Assembly (NCBI GenBank): GCA_963783095.1 | Contig: CAWAMR010000010.1 | Span: forward strand, 46,868-110,867 | Source: CAWAMR01 sp963783095 | Lineage (GTDB): Bacteria > Planctomycetota > Planctomycetia > Gemmatales > Gemmataceae | Length of the DNA stretch: 64,000 nucleotides | Direction of reading: 5' to 3' | Part shown: in pieces, positions 37,136-46,038 of the stretch | Layout: each line of letters opens with the position of its first letter | How positions within the stretch are numbered: the first letter of the stretch is position 1 | Translations under genes and position numbers: made by a program | The notes under the pieces: model-generated | Told to the model about the DNA's origin: nothing | The model's database searches: none | Seen by the model: only the letters and a program-made list of their open reading frames with translations

Positions 37136-38158
37136 TCAGCTACTCGTTTCCTGAAGCTCTTCCTTCGTCACTTCATTCAATAACGGCCGGCCTTCCAGAT
37201 ATCTTCTTACATTCTCGTGGAACAAGATTCCGAGTCGATGCCGGTAATAGGTGCTCTGTTCCGACCCGGAAATGTGCGGGGTTAGAATCACGTTCGGCAT
37301 GCTCCAGAGCGGATGTTCCGGCGGCAGTGGATACGCATAATGGACATCCAGCGCTGCCCCTGCGATTCGTCCTTGCGTCAACGCATCCAATAATGCCGAT
37401 TCCTGAATAATCGGCCCGTGCGCCACGTTGAGCAAATATGCGGTCGGTTTCAGACAGCGTAATTCCGCTTCGCCGAGCATGCCCGTCGTCTTGCTCGTGC
37501 GCGGTACGCATAGAACCAGAAAATCCAGGCCGCTCAGGAATTCTTTCTCTTGTCCCGCCAGGAAAACACGATCCGGCAATTTTCCTTCGGGATCGCCGGT
37601 GCCAGGCGATGTGTAATCGTTGCCTCTGGGTTTGACTCCAAAGCGAGATAACGCATGTATCGTCATACCGAATGCCTTTGCGAGCCGGGCTGTCTCACGA
37701 CCGATGCCGCCGTAGCCCCAGATGCCGAGCACCTTGTGCCGGACTTCTTGATGAAATCGAACATCGCGCGACCAGACTTTTGTTTGTTGATTGCGGAACA
37801 TCCCTGGTACATCTCGAACGAGATTCACCATCATGGCGCAAACCCATTCGGCAATGGCGGTGTCGAACAACCCGCGTGCATTGCAGACCCGTACCGGGTA
37901 TTCGTGCAGCTTCAAATAGGCCAGATGATCGAAGCCGACCGTGATGAGCTGAATCAATTCCAGAGCGGCCAGATCCGCAAAGTTCTTGGGCGGCCTGCGC
38001 GTCAAGAGAATCTGTTTGTCTCGCAATAATTCTGCGGGAAACTCGCGCCAGGTATTATCGCGCGGCAAAGGCGTATGATGAACGGTAACGCCGGGCAACG
38101 CCTGAATCGCCGCGAGATCGGCCGATTCGAGATCGGTATCGAGCAATAAATGTTTCAT
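37136..38158 (-). CDS. D-isomer-specific 2-hydroxyacid dehydrogenase
   Basis: The 340-aa protein has the two-domain architecture of this family. VLGIWGYGGIGRETARLAKA (near residue 145) is the NAD-binding GxGxxG with variant GYGGIG. LDFLVLCVPRTSKTTGML follows. AYLLNVAHGPIIQESALLDA contains NVAHGP in place of the usual N-x-x-RG segment. AALDVHYAYPLPPEHPLWSM has the Asp/Pro-rich block, and VILTPHISGSEQ supplies the catalytic His. The replacement of the conserved Arg (usually NxxRG) by His is unusual and could change substrate binding. A role in 2-keto/2-hydroxy acid reduction is inferred. Confidence 0.88.
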   Translation of the reverse strand: MKHLLLDTDLESADLAAIQALPGVTVHHTPLPRDNTWREFPAELLRDKQILLTRRPPKNFADLAALELIQLITVGFDHLAYLKLHEYPVRVCNARGLFDTAIAEWVCAMMVNLVRDVPGMFRNQQTKVWSRDVRFHQEVRHKVLGIWGYGGIGRETARLAKAFGMTIHALSRFGVKPRGNDYTSPGTGDPEGKLPDRVFLAGQEKEFLSGLDFLVLCVPRTSKTTGMLGEAELRCLKPTAYLLNVAHGPIIQESALLDALTQGRIAGAALDVHYAYPLPPEHPLWSMPNVILTPHISGSEQSTYYRHRLGILFHENVRRYLEGRPLLNEVTKEELQETSS

Positions 38159-38213
38159 GGCGATAGTTTATATCTACGCGACTTAACGTGACCTGTAGCA
38201 CGAGAAATCTCGG

Positions 38214-38669
38214 ATGTGGTATCGCATTTTTTGCCGATCGAGCGCTGAAGTCACACCTGAGGCATTGCTGGCTCATCTGCATGCCCGGTCAATGCCGGCC
38301 GTCGCCCATTTCAAAGGCGATGACCTGGGCTGGACCTCGTGCGAGATGACTCTCGGCAAAGGTTCACCTCTGTTGTTGTCTCGTTATCTGACGAAGGAAG
38401 ATGATCTTCGCGGCGATCTGAACACCTGGGCCGCGGAACTGGAAACGATGGATTACAGCGCAAACAATACGCAACTCATGGAACGTGTGATCCAGACGGA
38501 ACAACTCGTCACGATCCGCAAACCGGTGGATCATTCCGATGAGGTGATATTGGATCGGCTATGTCTTGAGCTTTGCCGATTTCTGTCAACAGGATGCGAT
38601 GGCGTGTATCAAGTCGATGGATCGGGCTGGTTTGCTGCGTCGGGGGAATTGATGTTGCAGGAATACTAA
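38214..38669 (+). CDS. conserved hypothetical protein (151 aa)
   Basis: The frame starts MWYRIFCRSSAEVTPEALLA and contains FKGDDLGWTSCEMTLG, YLTKEDDLRGDLNTWAAELE and LCLELCRFLSTGCDGVYQVD. It reads as a compact alpha/beta protein with no signal peptide. I recall similar planctomycete hypotheticals but no function. It is divergent from the dehydrogenase, with 55 bases between the starts. Confidence 0.65.
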   Translation: MWYRIFCRSSAEVTPEALLAHLHARSMPAVAHFKGDDLGWTSCEMTLGKGSPLLLSRYLTKEDDLRGDLNTWAAELETMDYSANNTQLMERVIQTEQLVTIRKPVDHSDEVILDRLCLELCRFLSTGCDGVYQVDGSGWFAASGELMLQEY

Positions 38670-38766
38670 CGGCAGCTTCCCTCGTCGTGCCCGTCTTGGC
38701 AGGCGATTTCACACGGTTGCGCCAGAAAGTCGGCGGTCACAGAAAAGAGTCATTGGTTGTGGTCTT

Positions 38767-39209
38767 TCACGAGTGCAGCAGGTCATCGAGAATCACGAAT
38801 GGAAGAGTTGGTATGCTACGGAAGGCGGCATCATTGGTAACGAAAACGCACAGCCTGCATTCAATGCGGTTGCGGCATGCAGGGCATCGGGGGTCTTGAG
38901 TTTTGTCGTCGCACGCAATTGGGCTGCTTCCCGGAGAATGGCAAGTGTAATGGGAAATAGCCTTGTTTGTGGCTGCTGAAAGAGTTGCTCGAAGGCATTG
39001 GCCAGAGCGTTGTTTCCGGCCTTGAAGGCACCGACTAACGTCTCCATTATGACCAGTTCGCTACTGACAACCTCGATCGTTTTGGACCGCGCCGCTTGCC
39101 AAACGGGCAGAAGTAGGGCTGCATAAACGGGATGTTTCTCCACGCTGTAGATAACGGAATTCGTGTCGAGGTATACCATTCCAGCCGACGGAATTGTCAG
39201 TGTTCCCAA
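38767..39209 (-). CDS. PIN-domain toxin (VapC-like), frameshifted near 3' end
   Basis: The N-terminus has VYLDTNSVIYSVE with the first PIN Asp. Glu is in SELVIMETLVG and Asp in KTPDALHAATAL. Near 38865 (TGCGTTTTCGTTACC) the frame changes; the alternative frame continues VTNDAAFRSIPTLPFVILDD with the last PIN Asp (TND) and stops at 38767. The joined protein of about 147 aa is a normal VapC-type ribonuclease. The uncorrected frame would lack the fourth acidic residue. It overlaps the antitoxin gene by 13 bases. Confidence 0.8.
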
Positions 39210-39487
39210 GCGTCTTTCTCCTCTAGCAAGTGGCGTTCGTATTCCTCCCAGGTCTTGAGGGCGCGAGGACCCACCGGCAGCGATTCAAGGAATTCCAGCG
39301 CCGATGCAAATTGAGAACCATCGCCCACGCCTTCCGTCTGATTCGTATGGGATAGCCGCTGTCCATTGATCGTCGGTGATTCAACGGTCACTACCAACTC
39401 GGTCGGCCCCGTCGGTACTTCGGGCGGCAGGGTCACGACAACCCGGCGATCGTCCTGGAGATCGGTCTTGATTCGCATTGTGATCAT
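39197..39487 (-). CDS. antitoxin for PIN toxin
   Basis: The 96-aa protein begins MITMRIKTDLQDDRRVVVTL followed by PPEVPTGPTELVVTVE, a beta-rich head like AbrB/VapB-type or planctomycete antitoxins. The C-terminal helix ALEFLESLPVGPRALKTWEE YERHLLEEK probably wraps the toxin. The 13-bp overlap with the PIN gene is the classical antitoxin-first arrangement, so the pair is likely autoregulated. Confidence 0.75.
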   Translation of the reverse strand: MITMRIKTDLQDDRRVVVTLPPEVPTGPTELVVTVESPTINGQRLSHTNQTEGVGDGSQFASALEFLESLPVGPRALKTWEEYERHLLEEKDAWEH

Positions 39488-39648
39488 AATCGGCTCCTAT
39501 CTCACATGATTCTAATTATATCCGCCTCCAATGGCGAGTCGAGTGACGTGAGCCGCCGGGTGAAGACGGCATCATCGATGTCTTTGCTCCATTACGCCAC
39601 GGCTTACGCCGCACGGCTCGGCAATCCATCCCGATTGGGCAGCTCACC

Positions 39649-40544
39649 TTATTTTTTCCCCGCTTCCCATTCCTCTACGGACTCCGGCCAGTCGCCTTTC
39701 AAAAGTCGAGACAACGCTCGATCCGCCAGCAGTTTGCCGCCCGTCTGGCAACGAGGGCAGTAGTTCGTCTCATTGTCCGCATAGACAATGCGTTGTACCA
39801 GGGTTCCACATGTTGGACACGGTTGTCCGTAACGACCGTGAACGGCCATGCCTTCGCGAAAAGCAGTGACTTTGGTGGGGAATCCATCTCCCGCCTCGCA
39901 GCGTAGTCGATCCAGCCACTCGGTCAATGTTGCCTGCGTAGCTTCAAAAAGCTGGGCGATCTCGCTATTCGTCAGCCGACTGGTCCACGTTAGCGGCGAG
40001 AGCTTCGCCCGATGCAGAATCTCATCGGAGTAAGAGTTGCCGATACCGCTGAAAAGTCGAGGACTGGTCAGACGCGCTTCAACGTGTGATTTTCGGACAA
40101 AAGCGCTTTGCGAAAAGCCGGGAGGTCGGCTTCCAGAACCTCCAAGCCGCCGGGCTGATGTTGGTCAAGTTGTTGCGCGCCTCGAACGACGTGCAAGGAG
40201 GCTCGTCGCTTGGAACTAGCCTCGGTAACCAGAAGCGTGCCGGTGGGAAAGTCGAACACCGCCAGACCGATTTTGCCCGGTGGATTCGTTCCAGGCTCCT
40301 TCCACTGGAGCCTGCCTGCAATCATGAGATGCAGAATCAGGAACAGTTCATCATCCATCTGGAAGACGATTCGTTTCCCAAGTCTGCGAATACCGCGAAC
40401 CGTTTTCCCTTCTGCTTCCGACAGCGGTGGCTCGACCGTTCGCAGAAAGAAGGGATGAATCCGCCGGGTCTTTTGCAGCGCTTGTCCAAGCAGCCGACGC
40501 TCGAGGCATTCGACGTATATCGTCACATCGGGCAGCTCTGGCAT
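39649..40544 (-). CDS. Fpg/Nei-family DNA glycosylase, frameshifted
   Basis: ATG 40544 gives MPELPDVTIYVECLERRLLG, with catalytic Pro2 and Glu3. The first frame ends LKRV near 40075; the second continues RLTSPRLFSGIGNSYSDEIL with the GIGNxYxDE helix-two-turn-helix. It ends with the zinc finger CPTCGTLVQRIVYADNETNY CPRC. The joined length of about 298 aa is normal. The enzyme excises oxidised bases and nicks by beta,delta-elimination. The indel lies in GCGCG. Frames starting at 40592 add a non-native leader. Confidence 0.88.
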
Positions 40545-40618
40545 GAGTTGACCTGTTTGTGGTTGGAGTGTGTCTGGACATGTGAACCGCATTCAACTAC
40601 GCTCATTCTATGGCAAAA

Positions 40619-40787
40619 CGCGGGATGCGGGACGCGGCAAATGCCCTCGGGAAGTTGCCCGCGTTCTGCGCGAACGCGGCTACGGCGGTATCAATGGCCG
40701 GGTAGCCGCGTTCGCGCAGAACGCGGGGGCTTGAAGGGTCAAGATTCAGGCAAATGCCGTTTGTCTTTTCGCATCCCGCATCCCGCG
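40619..40787. repeat. nested double palindrome
   Basis: The inner arms 40658-40683 and 40702-40727 are a perfect 26-bp inverted repeat (CCCGCGTTCTGCGCGAACGC and following bases). The outer arms CGCGGGATGCGGGACGCG (40619-40636) and 40770-40787 match at 17 of 18. The outer word is shared with the element at 33232-33339. Confidence 0.88.
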
Positions 40788-40839
40788 CCCCGCATCCGCG
40801 TAGTTCACCAACATCGCCCGCGATCGAAAGAGTTTACTT

Positions 40840-41406
40840 ATGGCTGTTCTGTCGTTACCGCGAGCCACGCTGGACGATCTTTACCGAACCGAAGGCAAAG
40901 CCGAGTTAATCGGTGGAAGGATTGTGCAATTTATGGCCTCGGGATTCTTGCCGTGTCGGGTGGCGAAAAGAATTCTTATTAGTCTCGATCGACATACAAG
41001 CACCCTACTAAAGCGGGGAGAAGCATTCGGGGACGGCATTGGATATGCCGTAAACGGGTTGGCTTCTGAACGGGAATCCTTTTCTCCCGATGTGTCTTAT
41101 TACACCGGTCCGCTGCCCCCCAACCCGATGCGATTTATCGAGGGTCCGCCGACGTTTGCGGTAGAGGTTCGCAGCGAGAACGACTATGGCGATGCTGCCG
41201 AAGTCGAGATGGCAGCAAAACGCGCCGACTATTTCGCTGCGGGCACTTCAGTTGTGTGGGATGTCGATCCCTTGGCAGGAACGGTTGCAGTCTACCGATC
41301 GATTGCTCCGACACAGGCGGATGTGTACCGACAAGGAGACATAACGGAAGCGGAGCCGGCGGTGCCTGGTTGGAGAATGAATGCGGCGGAGATTTTCGCC
41401 GTGTAA
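40840..41406 (+). CDS. Uma2-family restriction-endonuclease-fold protein
   Basis: The 188-aa protein shows the Uma2 pattern. KAELIGGRIVQF is the N-terminal block. FSPDVSYYTG has the active-site Asp. PPTFAVEVRSENDYGDAAEV has the E-x-K-like EVRS block, and ADYFAAGTSVVWDVDP follows. Uma2 proteins have a PD-(D/E)XK-like fold and expand greatly in planctomycetes and cyanobacteria; function is unresolved. The start follows an AAAGAGT segment. A palindrome lies directly upstream. Confidence 0.85.
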   Translation: MAVLSLPRATLDDLYRTEGKAELIGGRIVQFMASGFLPCRVAKRILISLDRHTSTLLKRGEAFGDGIGYAVNGLASERESFSPDVSYYTGPLPPNPMRFIEGPPTFAVEVRSENDYGDAAEVEMAAKRADYFAAGTSVVWDVDPLAGTVAVYRSIAPTQADVYRQGDITEAEPAVPGWRMNAAEIFAV

Positions 41407-41475
41407 CGGACGGAACCGAGGGGAGCGTCGTAAATGGGACACGTTCTGGCATGACTCGCGGACTTTCGAGAAGTG

Positions 41476-41811
41476 TCAAACGTCGCCTTTACTTGACCCC
41501 GTTTGGCCGTTTTCGCCGAACCGCGCAGGGTTATCAACGTGGACAGGGGCAATTTGCCGTGGCCGTACCGTCAGATCTTCTTCGCCTTCAAGACAAACGT
41601 AGACTCCACCTATCGTCTCCGGCGAAGGAGTGTCAAAGTCGATTTTTTTCGGAATCTCAACCGGTTTCATGATGATAGTTCCCGGTTCGATGGGCTGAGG
41701 AAGGTCGGTGAACCGGTATTGGGGCTCACGGATGGGTGTATCGAAAGGGCCGGTGGGACTGCAACAATGATTTGGTTGAATGGTAGTGTGGAAGGACAGG
41801 AACCATGCCAC
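41476..41811 (-). CDS. hypothetical protein, low support
   Basis: The 111-aa frame has coding-like codon use and readable phrases: QYRFTDLPQPIEPGTIIMKP, PKKIDFDTPSPETIGGVYVC and RQIAPVHVDNPARF. No family is recognised. Its 5' end overlaps the start of the WD40 gene on the other strand. ATG 41670 (MKPVEIPKK) is a more conservative start. Confidence 0.35.
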   Translation of the reverse strand: MAWFLSFHTTIQPNHCCSPTGPFDTPIREPQYRFTDLPQPIEPGTIIMKPVEIPKKIDFDTPSPETIGGVYVCLEGEEDLTVRPRQIAPVHVDNPARFGENGQTGSSKGDV

Positions 41812-42782
41812 AAAACTCTATCACGGCTCATTTGAGAGCCAGCCTGCAAGGACATACGGACTTGGCCCGATGCGTGGCCTTTTCGCCCGATGGGAAGACG
41901 TAGGCATCGGTCAGTGATGATGGTACGATCAGACTGTGGGACACGGAAAAGATCAGAGAACGGCGGTTCTTGAATGGCGGGGCCAAAGTGAATGCTGTTG
42001 CCTTCTCCCCAGATGGGAAACTTTTGGTTACAGCCGACGCATCAGGACGAACAAGGCTCTGGTCCTTGCGGACAGGCAAAGTTTTGTGGTCGAAGAAAGC
42101 AGGTTTCCCCGGTTTGGACTGTTCAACGTGCGTGGCCTTCTCTCCGGACGGTACGGCGGTCGCTTCAAGCAGTTTCGGGATCAAGCTGCTCAACATGGAA
42201 AGCGGCAAGGACATCGTAAAGCTCCCAGATATTCCCAATACGGTCGCCTCGATTGCTTTTTCACCTGATGGAAAGACTCTGGTTTCCGGCACGGTAGAAG
42301 ACGGCGAGATCAAGCTGTGGGACACGGCGACAGGCCAAGAGAAACGCACTTTGAGAGGCCACTTTTTTCAGTACGAAGGGCAGGAATTCAAGCAGAAGGT
42401 ATGGTCCGTAGCCTTTTCCCCTGACGGCAAGACCATCGCCTCAGGCAGTGACGACCAGACCATCAAACTTTGGGACGCAAACACAGGAGATGAACTCGGT
42501 ACGTTGAAAGGTCATGACTACTACGTCTTCGATGTGGCCTTCTCACCTGATGGTCGGCTGCTGGCCTCATCAAGTGCTGATCTCACAGTGAAGGTGTGGG
42601 ATATTGGAGAAGCACGGATGTTGATTAGTCTGGAAATCGTTATGAGCGATGACGACGGGCATGGTGCTTACTCGGCGGCGTACTCACCGACTGGCAGCCA
42701 GATAGCAGCGGCTTGCTCAGATGGACTCGTCCTCTTGTGGGACTTAGAAAAATCTGAAGGGTCAGCATCAACTTTGGAATGA
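41805..42782 (+). CDS. WD40-repeat protein with in-frame TAG
   Basis: From ATG 41805 the frame reads LRASLQGHTDLARCVAFSPD followed by GKT, then an in-frame TAG (41901-41903), then ASVSDDGTIRLWDTEKIRE. From 41970 it is open to 42782 with about six further blades (AVAFSPDGKLLVTADASG, SVAFSPDGKTIASGSDDQ, LWDANTGDELGTLKGH, DVAFSPDGRLLASSSADL). The amber codon sits exactly inside a WD40 blade, where Leu/Val/Ile or Trp is usual, so one base change would restore it. About 325 codons in all. No signal peptide. It may be a fragment of a longer kinase-WD40 or stand-alone propeller. Confidence 0.65.
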
Positions 42783-42952
42783 CCTTCGACGGTACGATCG
42801 CTTTCACCTTCTGAAAGGTGAGAGCAAATTGTTTGGGCTTCTTGACCACCTTGAGACGATTGTTAGAGAACTTGTACTCAAAAGTGTTCAACTCTCCTCC
42901 TTCGTTTTCCTCTCCACATCCGTCAATCGCGACAAGCGATCCAAAAACTCTT

Positions 42953-43294
42953 TCAGTCGCTCTGTTCGTCGGGCAGGCCCGACAGCGCATCCTCCAGGAT
43001 CTGGGCGGCTAACTGCATCGGGCTGATCTTGCGCCCCGAAGCGTTTGCTTCCTCGGCCAGTCGGCACAGTTTTCGCTCGGTCACCTCGCTCATGGGTATT
43101 TTAGGGTGCCGTACCCATTTTGCGTCCGTCGGTCGACCCGCCCGTAGTCCTTGACTGGGAACCAGGCGCGAGCGAAGTTGCTCGATAATACAAGCCAGTC
43201 GAGCCGAACCGAAGGCACCGCCGCCGACGTCGGGAACCTGAGCGATCACTTTCGCGCCAAGCAGGCCGGCAATCGTTTTGATGTTCTGTGCCAT
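42953..43294 (-). CDS. conserved hypothetical, last gene of Ub-like cluster (113 aa)
   Basis: The protein reads IKTIAGLLGAKVIAQVPDVG followed by GGAFGSARLA, then GRPTDAKWVRHPKIPMSEVT and a C-terminal ISPMQLAAQILEDALSG. The tail suggests a ribbon-helix-helix or small helical module. It begins 7 bases after the 141-aa gene ends, so the two are co-transcribed. The same pair occurs together in other planctomycetes, as I recall. Function unknown. With the IS removed it would be the seventh gene of the JAB-E2-E1 cluster. Confidence 0.6.
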   Translation of the reverse strand: MAQNIKTIAGLLGAKVIAQVPDVGGGAFGSARLACIIEQLRSRLVPSQGLRAGRPTDAKWVRHPKIPMSEVTERKLCRLAEEANASGRKISPMQLAAQILEDALSGLPDEQSD

Positions 43295-43300
43295 CGTCTC

Positions 43301-43726
43301 TTATCTCCGTTTCTTGCGTGTCGGTTGGGCCGGCGGAGTTGATTCCTCCAGTGGAAAGGTGATCTCCAGATAGTCGCGGTCGATCACCAACCCGATTGCT
43401 CCCTGCCGCGCCTCGTGACCCATCTGTTGCAGGAAGTTGCGCAGGGCAATAGCGTGCTGTTCCAGAGTTTGCTCGCTTGTGTAACAATTGATAATTACGG
43501 GCTCGTCAATGAGGAGTTTGCCACCTTGGGCATCGTCGCGCCAGACACCCCTGCCCTGAGGGAAGGCCGTGGCTCCTCCGAAGAGACTGCCCAAAACACT
43601 CAAGGCTTCGCCCACCCAATACTCCTGATCGATGGGTTGGTCCATGCGGTCCTTGTTTGGAATGAACAGAACCAATAGCGTTGATGCGGCTTTACTTGCA
43701 CCCATCTTCGCGGCGAAATCGACCAT
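43301..43726 (-). CDS. conserved hypothetical in Ub-like cluster (141 aa)
   Basis: The sequence reads STLLVLFIPNKDRMDQPIDQ, WVGEALSVLGSLFGGATAFP, QGRGVWRDDAQGGKLLIDEP and VIINCYTSEQTLEQHAIALR. It is an alpha/beta protein with a basic tail (QPTRKKRR). I recall it as a recurrent bacterial hypothetical, without a function. A stretch of 76 bases separates it from the left IS end. Before the insertion it followed the 422-aa gene directly, which ties it to the E1/E2/JAB cluster. Confidence 0.6.
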   Translation of the reverse strand: MVDFAAKMGASKAASTLLVLFIPNKDRMDQPIDQEYWVGEALSVLGSLFGGATAFPQGRGVWRDDAQGGKLLIDEPVIINCYTSEQTLEQHAIALRNFLQQMGHEARQGAIGLVIDRDYLEITFPLEESTPPAQPTRKKRR

Positions 43727-43802
43727 GCTACGGACTCCAATACCTCCTTATCCAGTATTGGACTTTTTGCCCAGGAAGTCAATCCGGGAACAGTCTGTAT
43801 TA

Positions 43803-44830
43803 GGTAGTGTTGACATTCCAGCCGTGAAACTGGAGAGGCTGGGTTTAGGTTAACAGCGTCACGAGCGCGGTGAAAGCCACGAATCCCAGAAAATTTCGTG
43901 CCGTTTTCTCGTAGCGCGTTGCCACTCGGCGGGACTGTTTCATGATATTGATCATCCGCTCCACGATGTTGCGTTGCTTATAGGTCTCTGTGTCGTATTC
44001 GCGTGGTTCGACGCGATTGCTGCGCGGCGGAATGACTGCTTCCGCGCCCTTCGCTTCGATCGTCGCCACGAACTCGTCGCTGTCATAGCCCTTGTCGGCG
44101 AGAACTTTCTGTGGATCGCTGCCTTCCAGCAGAGCCGGTCCTTGTTTGACATCATGATTTTGGCCCGGCGTCAGAAGAATCTTCACAGGCTCGCCGACAC
44201 CATTGCACGAAACGTGAATCTTCGTGCTGAATCCGCCGCGCGAGCGTCCCAGGCACTCGGCCTCGGCGTTGCTGCCCTTGGCACCTGCGGAATGCTGATG
44301 GGCACGAATTACCGTGGAATCCACCATCAAAACTTCGACGTCGGGATCTTTCAACAGATCCATGATTTTGGGGAACACGCCATTCTTGCACCAGCGATTG
44401 AATCTCTGAAACATGCTGTTCCACGGGCCGAACCGTTCCGGCAAATCACGCCAAGGAGCGCCGGTCTTGGCGATCCAAAAGATGGCGTTGATGAACAGGC
44501 GATTATCCTTAGCGGTCGCACCGGGATCGCCTTCCTTGCCCGGCAAGTGGTCCTTGATAATGTTCCATTGCTCATCACTGATTTCGTGTCGTCGCAGCAT
44601 GGGTATCAAGCCTCGCGTGTTCGGTTCCATGATTGAAGGCAACCGTCATGGCTGCCAACCAATCGTAGGAATCCGGCGAGGCGAAATAGCTTTACCTATG
44701 CCGAAACTGCGTGGAATATTTTTCGTACAATGGGAAGCCCTTAACGATCAAGGAAGCGGCGAAATCTCGCGGCCGACGAAGCCTCCTTTCGCAGGTTCCG
44801 TAAATTGCCTGAGCGAATGTCAACACTGCC
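43803..44830 (-). mobile_element. IS5-family insertion sequence (IS427-like)
   Basis: The element is 1028 bp. The left end GGTAGTGTTGACATTC (43803-43818) and right end GAATGTCAACACTGCC (44815-44830) are inverted repeats with one mismatch in 16. TA flanks both ends (43801-43802 and 44831-44832), a probable 2-bp target duplication. It holds one transposase gene on the minus strand. It looks intact and recent. Confidence 0.85.
43845..44600 (-). CDS. IS5-family DDE transposase
   Basis: The 251-aa protein from MLRRHEISDEQWNIIKDHLP carries the DUF4096-like N-terminus (AIFWIAKTGAPWRDLPERFG, PWNSMFQRFNRW). The catalytic core shows Asp in VLMVDSTVIRAHQHSAGAKG, Asp in VLADKGYDSDEF and Glu in KQRNIVERMINIMKQSRR. 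That is the DDE triad with the Y-(2)-R-(3)-E-(6)-K-like signature. The reading frame is complete, without ribosomal frameshifting. The longer start at 44642 lacks homology. Confidence 0.92.
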   Translation of the reverse strand: MLRRHEISDEQWNIIKDHLPGKEGDPGATAKDNRLFINAIFWIAKTGAPWRDLPERFGPWNSMFQRFNRWCKNGVFPKIMDLLKDPDVEVLMVDSTVIRAHQHSAGAKGSNAEAECLGRSRGGFSTKIHVSCNGVGEPVKILLTPGQNHDVKQGPALLEGSDPQKVLADKGYDSDEFVATIEAKGAEAVIPPRSNRVEPREYDTETYKQRNIVERMINIMKQSRRVATRYEKTARNFLGFVAFTALVTLLT

Positions 44831-46038
44831 TAGGTCTCCTCCTTCGGGTTCCTCTCCACATCCATCAATCTCGACAACCGATCCAGCAACTCATCCTCCG
44901 CCACATTCGACCACAAAAACTCCGGCGGCGGCTTGAATCCTCCCTCGCTCGTTAGACTTGCACTCGGAACCGGACTGAGGGCCAGCGTTCCCAGCGTCTT
45001 GCCGTGTCGTCGCAGTTCAAATGCCGTTACTTGTCCCAACTCCGCGACATCGAGCATCCCAGGCGCTACGGGCGTTGGACCGTCCGTTACCAGAACCGAT
45101 TGTTGCAGAACCGTCGGCGATTGCACCGCGCCGGTCACTTGAGCGACAATATCGAAGTGGACCAACCCGGCCACTCCCACTTCCTTGCTGCTCACCAGAA
45201 AACAGGGGCCGGCCCGCCGGATTTCACTCAACGGCGGTAACTGCCGACAAATCTGCATCCCTGCTTTTAAGGTTTCAACCACAAATCGCGTGTCGGACAT
45301 GCGCAAGGATGAACTGAACGACTTTTGCGAAATCGCGCGTAGGCGCTGCGTGGCCAGAGTGCGGTCGCCGATCATCCAGGAAACGGTCCATTCGCCGATT
45401 TTCTTGGGAATCCGGGGCGGCAACACCGATAACATTGCTTCCTTACCCATCAGTTGTGAGGGGATGAGCGGAACCGCGACTTCCTCGATTCTCGTTGGAC
45501 GTTCCGTGCGGAATATCACGCGCAACCCGGAGTCCAAAAGCGGCATCAGGCCGGTCGAGCTGCGCACGATCGCCGTGCTATGCACCCCTTTACATTGAGT
45601 CGAAACGAATGCCCCTGCGGCAACACTTTGGCGACCCAGATGAACGAAAGTTGTCTGAAGTTGGAGCTTGAGATCGCGCACGAAGACATCCGGGGTCAAG
45701 ACCGGCAGTTCCAGTTCGCCCCGGCGATGATGACGCCAGAAGAGTTCGGCCTTCGCGGAAATTGCCGGTACGCCCAGGCGGAAAAAGAGCCGATACTTAT
45801 CGCACGCTTCATCTTTGCGAAGTGATTCCGCAATAACCGGCTCCCGGCCGGGGATGCGCAGGGAGAAATCGGCCTTTCGACGTGCGGCAGCCGGTAGGCG
45901 CAATATGGCCTCGACCAGCACGGCTTCCGCATTCCAGGGAATCGGCTGATTGTGCAAAACCATGCCGGACTTCTCGCAACTGAAGTAAATAGCCTGAGGC
46001 TGCGAGACGATCCGGTGCGGGGTCACAATATCATTCAT
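44830..46038 (-). CDS. uncharacterised protein of Ub-like cluster (about 402 aa)
   Basis: ATG 46038 (MNDIVTPHRIVSQPQAIYFS) overlaps the E1 stop by 8 bases; ATG 46074 and 46098 are alternatives. The protein is beta-rich, with PVIAESLRKDEACDKYRLFF, VFVRDLKLQLQTTFVHLGRQ and EWTVSWMIGDRTLATQRLRA. It ends LLDRLSRLMDVERNPKEET. No known fold is apparent. Tight coupling to the E1 gene suggests a target, scaffold or adaptor in the same pathway. The TAG stop is formed by the IS junction; the pre-insertion stop would have been TAA. Confidence 0.7.
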   Translation of the reverse strand: MNDIVTPHRIVSQPQAIYFSCEKSGMVLHNQPIPWNAEAVLVEAILRLPAAARRKADFSLRIPGREPVIAESLRKDEACDKYRLFFRLGVPAISAKAELFWRHHRRGELELPVLTPDVFVRDLKLQLQTTFVHLGRQSVAAGAFVSTQCKGVHSTAIVRSSTGLMPLLDSGLRVIFRTERPTRIEEVAVPLIPSQLMGKEAMLSVLPPRIPKKIGEWTVSWMIGDRTLATQRLRAISQKSFSSSLRMSDTRFVVETLKAGMQICRQLPPLSEIRRAGPCFLVSSKEVGVAGLVHFDIVAQVTGAVQSPTVLQQSVLVTDGPTPVAPGMLDVAELGQVTAFELRRHGKTLGTLALSPVPSASLTSEGGFKPPPEFLWSNVAEDELLDRLSRLMDVERNPKEET

